NCBI RefSeq assembly: GCF_900142365.1
Contig: NZ_FRAP01000024.1
Coordinates: forward strand, 51,050 to 115,049
Direction: 5' to 3'
Source: Pseudonocardia thermophila
Lineage (GTDB): Bacteria > Actinomycetota > Actinomycetes > Mycobacteriales > Pseudonocardiaceae
DNA: 64,000 nucleotides
Shown here: one piece after another, positions 1-8,451 of the stretch
Position numbering within the stretch: the first letter of the stretch is position 1
How the letters are laid out: each line of letters starts with the position of its first letter
The notes under the pieces: generated by a model
Told to the model about the DNA's origin: nothing
Databases searched by the model: none
What the model saw: the letters and a program-made list of their open reading frames with translations, nothing else
Translations under genes and position numbers: made by a program

Positions 1-1094
1 GGTGCCGCGACCGGGGCGTCCGGCACCGGCTCGGGCCAGGTGTCCCGCGGCGGGACGGCGGGCCCCGGATCGGGGGTCTCCCCGCGGATCGCGCTGAGCA
101 GGATCGGCTGGGTGATCTCCGCGGCCACCTCGGCGATCGGCGGCCCGGAGCGCCGCCGGGCGGCGGGCTGGCCGGCGGTCCACTCCGGCGTGCGGGGCCG
201 CCCGGTGGCCTCGTCGATCGGCCACGCCGACGTGTCCGGCCCCACCGTGGCCGGACCACCCACTGCGGCCGGCTCCTCGGCCGGCGGGACGCCGGTCGCC
301 GGGGCATCGGTCACGCGCCCGCCCATCGCCGGCTCCGCCTCGGGCACAGGGGCACCCGCCGCAGGGACACGTGACACAGGCGCACCGGACGCAGGAGCGC
401 CGGGCGCAGGAGCGGACGGCGGCGGGGCGGGTTGCTGCTCGGCCGGCGCGACCGGCGCCGCCGCAGCAGCGGGCGGCTCCGGCTCCGGCAACGTGTCCGG
501 CACGGTCAACGGCAGCACCGTCCGCGGCGGGTACGGCGCCTTCCCCCGCACGACGACGAGCCCGCGCAGCAGCTCTCGCAGCTGGGCGTCGAGCGCGGGC
601 TGCTGCTCGGTCGGCCCGGTCGCTACGCCGTAGACCATCCAGCGGGGCCCGTCGACGCCGATGAACACCGACGTGGCCGCGCCGGTGGTGGCGACCAGCT
701 CGCGACCCCACTCGCCCTTGGACGAACGCACCCGCGCGCCGCCCTCGCGCAGCGACGCGACGATCTCCTTGGCCAGGTCCGGCCACAGCTTCGACGACTT
801 CGGCGCCGCGAGGGCGCTCACCGACAGCCGCCCGCCGGGCACGTTGATGGTGACCGCCTGCGTCTTCCCGCTGCCGGCGGGTTCGACGTGCACGCGGCCG
901 GCGGGCGGGATCGGCACCCGCAGGGCGCCGAAGTCGTGCACGTTCGGGGCGGCGGAGACGGCGGGATCGGCGTCGTCGACGTCGTACGGGCCGTACTGCG
1001 GCATCGGCCGGGGATGCTCGGCGGTGTACGACCCGGTGCGTTCGGCGGTGCGCAGCGCGGCACCACCCCGGCGGGATCCAGTGCGAGAACCCAC
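1..1094 (-). CDS. DUF3710 domain protein (3' end beyond window)
   Basis: The reverse strand is open from a GTG at 1094 to the window edge. The N-terminal part carries the DUF3710 core: GPYDVDDAD near residue 36, then the FGALRVPIP and APKSSKLWPDLAKEI blocks and GVDGPRWMVYGV. A long Pro/Ala-rich stretch follows. This family sits directly downstream of dut in mycobacteria, as here. The dut stop and this GTG share one base (TAGTG), so translation is probably coupled. Function is unknown. The C-terminus is not in the window. Confidence 0.85.
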   Translation of the reverse strand, partial: MGSRTGSRRGGAALRTAERTGSYTAEHPRPMPQYGPYDVDDADPAVSAAPNVHDFGALRVPIPPAGRVHVEPAGSGKTQAVTINVPGGRLSVSALAAPKSSKLWPDLAKEIVASLREGGARVRSSKGEWGRELVATTGAATSVFIGVDGPRWMVYGVATGPTEQQPALDAQLRELLRGLVVVRGKAPYPPRTVLPLTVPDTLPEPEPPAAAAAPVAPAEQQPAPPPSAPAPGAPASGAPVSRVPAAGAPVPEAEPAMGGRVTDAPATGVPPAEEPAAVGGPATVGPDTSAWPIDEATGRPRTPEWTAGQPAARRRSGPPIAEVAAEITQPILLSAIRGETPDPGPAVPPRDTWPEPVPDAPVAA

Positions 1095-1630
1095 TACGGC
1101 GTCACCCCGTCGGTGAGCGCCGCATGGCCGCCGGTCGACCCGTGGCCGCCGGTGCCGCGCTCGGACTCCGGCAGGGCGTCGACCTCCACGAAGCGCACCT
1201 CCTCGACGCGCTGCACGACGAGCTGCGCGATCCGGTCGCCGCGCTTGAGCACGATCCCCTCGCGCGGGTCGAGGTTCACCAGGCACACCTTGATCTCGCC
1301 GCGGTAGCCCGAGTCGACGGTCCCGGGCGCGTTCACGATCGACAGCCCGCTGCGGAACGCCAGGCCGGAGCGGGGGTGGACGAAGCCCGCGTAGCCGCGC
1401 GGCAGCGCGATGGCGATGCCGGTGCCGACGAGCGCCCGCTCACCGGGCGCCAGTACGACGTCGGTCGTGGTGTGCAGGTCGACACCAGCGTCGCCGGGCC
1501 GCGCGTAGGCGGGCACGGGCAGGCCGGGATCGAGCCTGGTCAGGAGCACATCGATCGGGGCGCCTGCGGTGGGCGCGACGAACGGTGCGGCGGACGGCTC
1601 GTGCGGGGGAGCATCGACGGGGCCGGGCAC
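1094..1630 (-). CDS. dut: dUTP diphosphatase
   Basis: Trimeric dUTPase hydrolysing dUTP to dUMP and pyrophosphate, which keeps uracil out of DNA and feeds dTMP synthesis. Conserved motifs are in order: DAGVDL, HPRSGLAFRSGLSIVNAPG, DSGYRGEIKV, RGDRIAQLVVQ and a C-terminal arm GGHGSTGGH that closes over the active site. The GTG at 1630 lies 8 bases after a TAGCCT -10 element, so the mRNA is probably leaderless; this gives 178 residues, with about 25 more at the N-terminus than the mycobacterial enzyme. A GTG at 1549 would give the family's usual length of about 150 residues. Confidence 0.93.
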   Translation of the reverse strand: MPGPVDAPPHEPSAAPFVAPTAGAPIDVLLTRLDPGLPVPAYARPGDAGVDLHTTTDVVLAPGERALVGTGIAIALPRGYAGFVHPRSGLAFRSGLSIVNAPGTVDSGYRGEIKVCLVNLDPREGIVLKRGDRIAQLVVQRVEEVRFVEVDALPESERGTGGHGSTGGHAALTDGVTP

Positions 1631-1638
1631 GACGGGCG

Positions 1639-1648
1639 AGGCTACCCT
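1639..1648. promoter_or_regulatory. Overlapping divergent -10 elements for dut and the DUF3093 gene
   Basis: The 10-base stretch AGGCTACCCT reads TACCCT on the plus strand (1643-1648), 7 bases before GTG 1656, and TAGCCT on the minus strand (1644-1639), 8 bases before GTG 1630. Neither start has a good Shine-Dalgarno sequence. The two -10 elements share the central TA, so the two polymerases could not both occupy the site at once. Confidence 0.5.
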
Positions 1649-1655
1649 CGGTCGG

Positions 1656-2135
1656 GTGAGGGAGCAGCAGAACCGCGCAGCGGATGCGACGTCCGGCCGC
1701 TCCGGGTTCGACGAGCGGTTGTCGGTGCCGTTGTGGTGGTACCTGCCGGCCGTCGGGCTCGGCGTGCTGCTCGGCGCCGAGATCCACATGGGCTATCCGG
1801 GCATCCGTTCATGGATCGGGTACGTGACCTTGATCCCACTGTTCGTGCTGGCCCTGGTGTGGCTGGGCCGCTCCCGGGTGCAGGTGACGCAGACCGAGCT
1901 GGTCGTCGGTGAGCGGCGCCTGCCGCTCACCGCGGTGGGCCGGGCCGACGTCGTCGAGAAGTCCGGTAAGCAGGAGGCGCTGGGCCCGCAACTGGACCCC
2001 ACTGCGTACCTGCTGCACCGGCCGTGGATCGGGTCGGTGGTGCGGGTCGAGGTGCTCGACGGCGCCGATCCCGCTCCTTACTGGGTGTTCTCCACGCGCC
2101 GGCCGAAGGAGGTCCTCGCCGCGCTCGGGCGCTGA
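1656..2135 (+). CDS. DUF3093 membrane protein
   Basis: A 159-residue protein with two adjacent hydrophobic segments near residues 28-65 (LWWYLPAVGLGVLLGAEI and YVTLIPLFVLALVWL), then a soluble C-terminal part with the family's pattern of an arginine-rich loop and YWVFSTRRPKEVLAAL. The mycobacterial orthologue is also divergent from dut. Function is unknown. The GTG at 1656 was chosen because it follows a TACCCT -10 element by 7 bases and because an earlier start would overlap dut. Confidence 0.85.
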   Translation: MREQQNRAADATSGRSGFDERLSVPLWWYLPAVGLGVLLGAEIHMGYPGIRSWIGYVTLIPLFVLALVWLGRSRVQVTQTELVVGERRLPLTAVGRADVVEKSGKQEALGPQLDPTAYLLHRPWIGSVVRVEVLDGADPAPYWVFSTRRPKEVLAALGR

Positions 2136-2172
2136 TCCGGCGCCGGGACCGAGCCGGGCTCCGGGTACGCCG

Positions 2173-2203
2173 ACACCCCGATCCGAGTCTCGGACCGGGG
2201 TGT
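2173..2203. terminator. Bidirectional hairpin between convergent genes
   Basis: A 14-bp inverted repeat with one mismatch (arms ACACCCCGATCCGA and TCGGACCGGGGTGT, 3-base loop) lies between the convergent DUF3093 and DUF4193 genes. No T-tract follows, as is common in actinobacterial terminators. Confidence 0.6.
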
Positions 2204-2227
2204 CCCGGGCACCGGCCCGTCAGCTGG

Positions 2228-2530
2228 TCAGGCCGCGCAGTCGCGGCAGATGTAGCGGTCGCCGTTCGTCTCGGCCAGCCGGCTGCGGTGGTGCACCAGG
2301 AAGCAGCTGGAGCAGGTGAACTCGTCGTCCTGCTTCGGGAGGACCTTGACGGTCAGCTCCTCGCCCGACAGGTCGGCACCGGGCAGCTCGAAGCTCTCCG
2401 CGGTCTCCGCCTCGTCGACATCGACCACGGCCGACTGAGCCTCGCTGCGCCGGGCCTTGAGCTCGTCCAGCGAGTCCTCGGCCAGATCGTCGGTCTCACT
2501 GCGCCGCGGCGCGTCGTAGTCGGTCGCCAT
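2228..2530 (-). CDS. DUF4193 protein, zinc-ribbon-like
   Basis: A 100-residue acidic protein starting MATDYDAPRR, the same length as the mycobacterial family member beside dut. It ends in two cysteine pairs (CSSCFLVHH and CRDCAA) that look like a zinc-binding ribbon. The ATG at 2530 has a GAGGGTGGG ribosome site. The family is widespread in actinobacteria and often linked to sigA-region genes; its function is not established. Its position opposite DUF3093 matches the conserved locus. Confidence 0.88.
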   Translation of the reverse strand: MATDYDAPRRSETDDLAEDSLDELKARRSEAQSAVVDVDEAETAESFELPGADLSGEELTVKVLPKQDDEFTCSSCFLVHHRSRLAETNGDRYICRDCAA

Positions 2531-2760
2531 CGTTCCCACCCTCTGCACTGCTACTGGTTCCGTCGTGCCGCTAAGGAACGTCACGGTGCCGCTGTTTGTG
2601 CCCGGCGTCCGAGTGACACGAGTCTCATCCGTGTGCGTGACGTTTGCGCGGCCCACGGCCCCCGACACACCATGTCAAGCCCGCCGGGGCGGCAGCAGGG
2701 TAGCTCACGCGGTCGGCGCGCCGACGAGTGACACTCCCGCTTCCGGTTAGGGTGCGCTCC

Positions 2761-3894
2761 GTGGTGCCTCACCGACCCGACGCCGCCGATCGTCCCGCCG
2801 TGCCGGCCACGGCGACCCCCGGTACCGAGACTCCGGGTGCCGACCCGGCCGCCGTCGGCGCCTGGCTGGCCGAACAGCTGGGCGACCCGGCTTGGCGGCA
2901 GGCGTCGCTGGAGCCGGTCGGCGCCGGCCGCTCCAACCTCACCTACCGCGTCGACAGCCCGGCCGGCTCCGTGGTGCTGCGCCGCCCGCCGGTGGGCGAG
3001 GTCGCCGCGACCGCGCACGACATGGGGCGCGAGCAGCGCGTCATCACCGCGCTCGCCGGCACCGACGTCCCCGTGCCGAAGGTGCTCGCCTCCTCTGCGG
3101 GCGGTCCGCCCGTCGACGCGCCCTGCTACGTGATGGAGCTCGTGGAGGGCGTCGTACCGCTGGGCGACCTGCCGCCGGGCTGGGCGGAGACCCCGGCGGA
3201 GCGGGCCCGAGCCGGCACCGCGCTGGTGGACGTGCTCGCCACGCTGCACGCCGTGGACCCGGACGCGGTCGGGCTCACCGGCTTCGGCCGCCCGGAGGGC
3301 TTCATGGCCCGCCAGGTGCGCCGCTGGATGAAGCAGTGGGAGCAGGCTCGCCCGCACCTCACCGCCGCCGACGTGGACGACACCACCGCCGCCCAGCTCA
3401 CGACGCTCGCCGCCGACCTGGAGGCCGCGGTGCCGCAGGCGCAGCGGTCGGCGATCGTGCACGGCGACTACCGCATCGACAACTGCCTGTTCGACGCCGC
3501 CGATCCCGGCCGGATCCGCGCGGTGCTGGACTGGGAGCTGTCGACGCTGGGCGATCCGCTCGCCGACGTGGGCCTGCTGCTCGTCTACTGGCACGAGCCG
3601 GACGACGAGCCGATCTGGCGGGCCGCGCAGCACCTGCCCAGCCCCACCTCGCTGCCCGGGTTCCCCACCCGCGCCCAGGTGGCCGCCGCCTACGCCGAGC
3701 GCACCGGCCTCGACCTCACCCCCCTGCCCTGGTACGTGGCGTTCGGCGCGTTCAAGCTCGCCGTCGTGCTGCTGGGGATCCTCGCCCGGGTCCGCGCCGG
3801 CGTGGTGCCGGCGTCGATGGCCGACGGGCTCGACGGCGCCGCCGCCCCGCTCGTCGCGCTGAGCCGGCACGTGCTCGCCGAGGGACTGCGGTGA
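2761..3894 (+). CDS. APH-family phosphotransferase (ACAD10/11-like)
   Basis: A 377-residue protein of the aminoglycoside phosphotransferase/choline kinase fold. It carries the catalytic-loop motif HGDYRIDNCLFD and the metal-binding DWELSTLGDP. The N-terminal VGAGRSNLTYRV and VLRRPP match the branch related to human ACAD10/ACAD11, where it acts on hydroxyacyl-CoA substrates; an acyl-related role is inferred, not shown. The GTG at 2761 follows a TAGGGT -10 element by 7 bases, indicating a leaderless start. It sits within the sigA locus, directly before and overlapping cei by 4 bases, a position where mycobacteria have no such gene. Confidence 0.85.
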   Translation: MVPHRPDAADRPAVPATATPGTETPGADPAAVGAWLAEQLGDPAWRQASLEPVGAGRSNLTYRVDSPAGSVVLRRPPVGEVAATAHDMGREQRVITALAGTDVPVPKVLASSAGGPPVDAPCYVMELVEGVVPLGDLPPGWAETPAERARAGTALVDVLATLHAVDPDAVGLTGFGRPEGFMARQVRRWMKQWEQARPHLTAADVDDTTAAQLTTLAADLEAAVPQAQRSAIVHGDYRIDNCLFDAADPGRIRAVLDWELSTLGDPLADVGLLLVYWHEPDDEPIWRAAQHLPSPTSLPGFPTRAQVAAAYAERTGLDLTPLPWYVAFGAFKLAVVLLGILARVRAGVVPASMADGLDGAAAPLVALSRHVLAEGLR

Positions 3895-4565
3895 CCGCGG
3901 TGGGGGTCCGGCCGTACCAGCGCCGCCGCCGCGGCCCGATCGTGGCGCTCGTCTCGGTGCTCGCCGTGCTGGCGGCCATCACGTGGACGACCGTGCTGCT
4001 GACCTCGACCACCGGCACCGGGCTGCGCTCCTGCCCGTCGCCAGCGGACGGCGCGCCGATCGGCGAGGTGCTGGCCGGGGACGCGCTCGACGACGTCAAC
4101 CCGGTGCCGGCCGAGGACGTGCAGGTGCGGGTGCTCAACGCCGGCGGCCAGCGCGGCCAGGCGAACCTGGTGGCGGCCCAGCTGAAGGAGTGGGGCTTCA
4201 CCGAGGCCTCTCCCCCGGCCAACGACCCGCGGTTCCCCGATGGCGACATGGAGTGCGTCGGGCAGCTGCGCTTCGGCGCGGCCGGGGAGGCCGCGGCGAG
4301 CACGCTCACCCTCGTGCTGCCGTGCGTGGAGCTGGTCCGCGACGGGCGTGAGGACGCCACCGTCGACGTGTCCGTGGGCACCGCGTTCGGCGACCTGAAC
4401 CCGCGCCGGTTCTCCGCCGGCCTCGCCGTCCTGGAGGAGCTGGCCGAGCCGCAGCAGGGCACCACCGGCGCCACCAACGCCGACCCGGAGGGGCAGGGCG
4501 AGGGGCCCACCGCGCCCGCGGCGGACCCGGCGCTGCTGCAGAAGGCCCGCGACCACCGCTGCTGA
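3891..4565 (+). CDS. cei: Envelope integrity protein Cei, LytR C-terminal domain
   Basis: A 224-residue protein with a basic N-terminus, a single membrane anchor near residues 15-35 (GPIVALVSVLAVLAAITWTT) and an extracytoplasmic LytR_C domain containing VRVLNAGGQRGQANLVAAQL. In mycobacteria Cei supports cell-envelope integrity and virulence. The GTG overlaps the preceding stop (GTGA), so the two genes are co-transcribed. The last 40 residues are low-complexity Gly/Ala/Glu. Position between the DUF4193 gene and suhB matches the Mycobacterium tuberculosis Rv2700 locus. Confidence 0.85.
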   Translation: MTAVGVRPYQRRRRGPIVALVSVLAVLAAITWTTVLLTSTTGTGLRSCPSPADGAPIGEVLAGDALDDVNPVPAEDVQVRVLNAGGQRGQANLVAAQLKEWGFTEASPPANDPRFPDGDMECVGQLRFGAAGEAAASTLTLVLPCVELVRDGREDATVDVSVGTAFGDLNPRRFSAGLAVLEELAEPQQGTTGATNADPEGQGEGPTAPAADPALLQKARDHRC

Positions 4566-4572
4566 CCGGTTG

Positions 4573-5481
4573 TCAGACCTCGGCCGCTCCGTGGCGGCGG
4601 AGCAGGTCCGCGAGCTCGTCGGCGACGCCGGGGGCGGCGGCGAACAGCGCGTCCGCCCCGAGCCCGTCGTCCGGCGGCGTCCGGCCCGGCGCTGCGGGGG
4701 TCCGCACGACGGCCCCGGCCTCCGCAGCGATGAGGCTCGCCGCGGCCCAGTCCCACCAGTTGCAGCCGTGCTCGAGGTAGCCGTCGATCCAGCCCGCCGC
4801 CACCGCGCACAGATCGAGCGCGGCCGACCCGGCCCGGCGGATGTCGCGCACGTCGCCGAGCAGCCCAGCCACCATCGCCGCCTGGCGCAGCCGCCGCTGC
4901 GGGCTGTAGGAGAAGCCGGTGCCGAGCAGCGACAGCCGCACGTCGGTCTGCCGGGACACCCGCAGCGGCCGCCCGTCGCAGGTCGCCCCGCCGCCCAGCG
5001 CCGCGCTCCACAGCCGGCCCGACTCCGGCTCGATGACCGCCCCGGCGATCGACCGGCCGTCGCGCACGGCGGCCAGCGAGATCGCGTACCAGGGCAAGCC
5101 GTAGAGGAAGTTCACGGTGCCGTCGATCGGGTCGACGACCCAGCTGATCCCCGACCGCGCCTGGCCGCCGTGCTCCTCGCCGACGACGTCGTCGCCGGGT
5201 CGCAGCTCGGCCAGCCGGGAACGCACCAGCTGCTCGACGGAGTGGTCGGAGGCGGTCACGACATCGGTCGGTGTGCTCTTCGTGTCGACGCCGTCCCCGG
5301 GCTCGACCTCCCACGGCCGCGGCAGCCCGCGCAGGTGATCGGCGGCCTCGCGCACGACTTGTTCGGCCGTCGCCCTCAGCTGCGCGGGCTCGTCCGGCGC
5401 GCCGTCCTCGGCGCCGGCGAACCCGGCGCCCACGGCGTCGCTGACATTCCTGCTGGTCCCGTCGCCGGCGTGCACGTCCAC
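4573..5481 (-). CDS. suhB: Inositol monophosphatase family protein SuhB
   Basis: A 302-residue Mg-dependent phosphatase of the IMPase family, expected to dephosphorylate myo-inositol-1-phosphate for phosphatidylinositol and mycothiol synthesis. Metal ligands are visible in VGEEHGG, WVVDPIDGTVNF and the C-terminal NWWDWAAASLIAAEAGA. It starts at a GTG and converges on cei with a 7-base gap. In mycobacteria ppgK lies between suhB and sigA; that gene is absent here. Confidence 0.92.
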   Translation of the reverse strand: MDVHAGDGTSRNVSDAVGAGFAGAEDGAPDEPAQLRATAEQVVREAADHLRGLPRPWEVEPGDGVDTKSTPTDVVTASDHSVEQLVRSRLAELRPGDDVVGEEHGGQARSGISWVVDPIDGTVNFLYGLPWYAISLAAVRDGRSIAGAVIEPESGRLWSAALGGGATCDGRPLRVSRQTDVRLSLLGTGFSYSPQRRLRQAAMVAGLLGDVRDIRRAGSAALDLCAVAAGWIDGYLEHGCNWWDWAAASLIAAEAGAVVRTPAAPGRTPPDDGLGADALFAAAPGVADELADLLRRHGAAEV

Positions 5482-5570
5482 CCCGCCATCCGACCACAGT
5501 CGTGATGCGCCGTTCGACGGGGGTCGGACGCGCCCGGACGGCGAGACGGGTACGGCCCCGCACCCGCAGT

Positions 5571-5576
5571 TACAAT
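5571..5576 (+). promoter_or_regulatory. Candidate sigA promoter -10 element
   Basis: TACAAT, one mismatch from the TATAAT consensus, stands about 140 bases before the sigA GTG in the gap between divergent suhB and sigA. No clear -35 hexamer is seen 17-18 bases upstream. Confidence 0.4.
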
Positions 5577-5718
5577 GGTGCGGTACCCCACACGGGACCG
5601 CCCCCGATGAGGCCTGGAAGAGCGTCGTCCGACAGGCCCTCGTCCATGTGTCGAGATCACCTCGGCTACGGTGGCAGGCCCGTTCGAACGGCAGATCTGA
5701 CAGCAGCGAGAGGGCCTA

Positions 5719-7119
5719 GTGGCAGCCGCAGACTCCGCAAGCCGGACCGAGGACGCCGTCGACTCGACGGCGGCCCTTCCCGCGCGTCGACCCCGCCGGG
5801 TGTCGGCGGCCGCGACCTCGACCACCACCGCCAGCAAGGCTGTGCGTGCACCCCGGAAGGCGGGGGCCAAGGCCAAGGCCAAGACCAGTCCCAAGAAGGC
5901 CGGCCCGACCGACGACGTCGACGAGCCCGAGCTCGACGGCGACCTCGTCGACGGTGACCTCGAGGACGTCGACGTAGAGCTCGACGACCTCGTCGGCGAC
6001 GACGACGAGGTCGCCGACGCGGACGACGACGAGGAAGAGGACGAGGAAGAGGACGACGAGGCGATCGCCTCCGGCGAGCCGGTCGCCACGACGTCGGAGC
6101 GCCGGTCGAGCTCGAAGTCGAAGTCGTCCAGCGACTTCGTCTGGGACGAGGAGGAGTCCGAGGCGCTGCGGCAGGCGCGCAAGGACGCCGAGCTGACCGC
6201 CTCGGCCGACTCGGTCCGCGCCTACCTGAAGCAGATCGGCAAGGTCGCGCTGCTCAACGCGGAGGAGGAGGTCGAGCTCGCCAAACGGATCGAGGCCGGT
6301 CTCTACGCCGCCGAGCGGCTGCGCCGGGCGGCCGAGTCGGGCGAGAAGCTCTCGCCGCAGCTGCGCCGAGACCTCAACTGGATCGTCCGCGACGGGGAGC
6401 GCGCGAAGAACCACCTGCTGGAGGCGAACCTCCGCCTGGTGGTGTCGCTGGCCAAGCGGTACACCGGCCGCGGGATGGCGTTCCTGGACCTGATCCAGGA
6501 GGGCAACCTCGGTCTGATCCGAGCAGTCGAGAAGTTCGACTACACCAAGGGCTACAAGTTCTCCACCTACGCGACGTGGTGGATCCGCCAGGCGATCACC
6601 CGCGCGATGGCCGACCAGGCGCGCACCATCCGTATCCCGGTGCACATGGTCGAGGTCATCAACAAGCTCGGCCGCATCCAGCGCGAGCTGCTCCAGGACC
6701 TCGGGCGCGAGCCCACGCCCGAGGAGCTCGCCAAGGAGATGGACATCACCCCGGAGAAGGTGCTGGAGATCCAGCAGTACGCCCGGGAGCCCATCTCGCT
6801 CGACCAGACCATCGGCGACGAGGGCGACTCGCAGCTGGGTGACTTCATCGAGGACTCCGAGGCCGTCGTCGCGGTCGACGCGGTGAGCTTCACCCTCCTG
6901 CAGGACCAGCTGCAGTCGGTGCTCGCCACGCTGTCGGAGCGCGAGGCCGGTGTGGTGCGCCTGCGGTTCGGCCTCACCGACGGCCAGCCGCGCACGCTCG
7001 ACGAGATCGGCCAGGTGTACGGCGTGACCCGCGAGCGGATCCGCCAGATCGAGTCGAAGACCATGTCGAAGCTGCGGCACCCGTCGCGGTCGCAGGTGCT
7101 GCGCGACTACCTGGACTGA
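5719..7119 (+). CDS. sigA: Primary RNA polymerase sigma factor SigA/HrdB
   Basis: The 466-residue housekeeping sigma factor. After a Lys-rich then strongly acidic region (about residues 40-115) comes region 1.2 (AYLKQIGKVALLNAEEEVEL, near 168). Region 2 contains YTGRGMAFLDLIQEGNLGLI and KFSTYATWWIRQAITRAMAD for -10 recognition and melting. Region 3 follows, and region 4.2 (YGVTRERIRQIESKTMSKLR, from 434) contacts -35. The GTG start has a GAGAGGG ribosome site. The acidic N-terminus is shorter than in M. tuberculosis (528 residues). Confidence 0.98.
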   Translation: MAAADSASRTEDAVDSTAALPARRPRRVSAAATSTTTASKAVRAPRKAGAKAKAKTSPKKAGPTDDVDEPELDGDLVDGDLEDVDVELDDLVGDDDEVADADDDEEEDEEEDDEAIASGEPVATTSERRSSSKSKSSSDFVWDEEESEALRQARKDAELTASADSVRAYLKQIGKVALLNAEEEVELAKRIEAGLYAAERLRRAAESGEKLSPQLRRDLNWIVRDGERAKNHLLEANLRLVVSLAKRYTGRGMAFLDLIQEGNLGLIRAVEKFDYTKGYKFSTYATWWIRQAITRAMADQARTIRIPVHMVEVINKLGRIQRELLQDLGREPTPEELAKEMDITPEKVLEIQQYAREPISLDQTIGDEGDSQLGDFIEDSEAVVAVDAVSFTLLQDQLQSVLATLSEREAGVVRLRFGLTDGQPRTLDEIGQVYGVTRERIRQIESKTMSKLRHPSRSQVLRDYLD

Positions 7120-7178
7120 GCTGACCGACCGCTCCCGTCGGTACAACTGGATCCACACTGGCCCCACACTGAATCGCG

Positions 7179-7225
7179 ACGAACGGCACTCTCGTCCACT
7201 CAGGGTGGACGAGAGTGCCGTTCGT
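7179..7225. repeat. Dispersed perfect hairpin, copy 1
   Basis: A perfect 21-bp inverted repeat with a 5-base loop; the left arm begins ACGAACGGCACTCTCGTC. The same core recurs at 25850-25899 and 45103-45157. Here it lies just after sigA and before a convergent gene, so it may act as a bidirectional terminator. Confidence 0.85.
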
Positions 7226-7254
7226 TGCTCTCCAGGGCCGGTTCCGACACCGGT

Positions 7255-8391
7255 TCAGAGGGGCAGCGGTGCGGCCGCGCCGCGCTGCCCGTGCCCCTCG
7301 GCCCCGGCGCCGCAGGTCCACGGCACGAACGCGGCCAGCGGCTTCCCCGGCGGGCTCTCCCCCAGGTAGATGAGCGGTTCCAGCCGGATCCCGGCGCCGG
7401 TCTCGTTCGCTGTGCCCAGCCACAGGTCGATGAGCTGGTAGGCCTGCCCGCGCAGGGTGACGACCGTGCGGCCCTGCCCGCCGCAGGAGGTCGCGGAGAT
7501 GGCGCGGCGGCCGAACGGCGGGGCGCCCCAGTCCGGGTTCTCGTTGCCCGGCGCGGTCCACTCGCCGTCCGGCGCGGTCGCGATCGCGTAGCTGGTCGGG
7601 GTGCCGGTGCAGTACCCGCAGTTGGGATCGTTGTAGGTCATGATCCACGACCCGGTGCGGGTATCGCGGTAGGCGCCCGGGGCCTCGGTCCGCACGATGC
7701 CGGCGAGGCGGTGCCGCCCGTCCCCCGCTCCCCCGGTCCCGGACGGGGTGAGCCGCTCCGACGACAGCGTCTGGTCGGCCATCGTGCACAGCATCACCGG
7801 CGGACGTGGATCGTCCGGCACGATCGAGAAGTCGCCGTTGCCGGTGCAGACGTGCAGCGCGGGCTTCACGACGGCCTCGCCGGAGCCCCCGCACGGACCG
7901 GTCGGACCCGCGCAGTGCAGCACGTAGTAGGCGTTGGCCCGCTCCCGTGCGTGGTCGGCTGGTGCGTTGAACCACAGGAGCCACGCCCCGTCGTCCGGGC
8001 CCCAGCCGGAGCGGCGGACCATCCTCGGGTTGAAGCAGCCCAGCCCGGTGTCGCCGCAGAGCGCCTGCCAGGTCCGCTGCGCAGAGGGGCTGACCTCGTC
8101 CGGGGAGAAGAGCCGCACCGGTGCCGTCCAGGGACCGGAGAGGCTGCGGGCCCGCGACACCCCGAACCCGCACCACGGCGACGGCGCGCCCCAGGTGAAC
8201 CCGCAGCCGTACATCGTCCCGTAGAAGTGGAACACGCCGTCGACCTCGACGATGGTGCCGTCGTGCAGGTCGAGCCCGGTGATCGTCACCCCGGCCGGGG
8301 TCTGCGCCGCGTGCGCGGTCGCGGGAACGACCCCGAGCGCGACGATCGTCACGAGCACGGCCACAACGCGTGCGCTCCAGCCCGCCGCCAT
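7255..8391 (-). CDS. Secreted GH43-like beta-propeller protein
   Basis: A 378-residue exported protein: a signal peptide over residues 1-29 with a likely cleavage at AHA-AQ, then repeated sheet motifs such as DGTIVEVDGVFHFYGTMYG, SRARSLSGPWTAPV and IVRTEAPGAYRDTRTGSW, typical of five-bladed glycoside hydrolase family 43/32/62-like propellers. Many cysteines (about 14) suggest disulfides. Catalytic residues cannot be assigned with confidence, so hydrolase activity is inferred. The ATG has a GAGAAGGTGG ribosome site. It stands alone, convergent with sigA. Confidence 0.65.
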   Translation of the reverse strand: MAAGWSARVVAVLVTIVALGVVPATAHAAQTPAGVTITGLDLHDGTIVEVDGVFHFYGTMYGCGFTWGAPSPWCGFGVSRARSLSGPWTAPVRLFSPDEVSPSAQRTWQALCGDTGLGCFNPRMVRRSGWGPDDGAWLLWFNAPADHARERANAYYVLHCAGPTGPCGGSGEAVVKPALHVCTGNGDFSIVPDDPRPPVMLCTMADQTLSSERLTPSGTGGAGDGRHRLAGIVRTEAPGAYRDTRTGSWIMTYNDPNCGYCTGTPTSYAIATAPDGEWTAPGNENPDWGAPPFGRRAISATSCGGQGRTVVTLRGQAYQLIDLWLGTANETGAGIRLEPLIYLGESPPGKPLAAFVPWTCGAGAEGHGQRGAAAPLPL

Positions 8392-8451
8392 GCCGCCACC
8401 TTCTCAGCGCCGAGGGCGGGCGACGGCGAGGTTCACCCGCCCGATCGGGCG

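Noticed and set aside
5571..5718. Riboswitch or small RNA in the sigA leader
   Set aside because: No conserved fold could be identified by eye; only a -10 element is supported.
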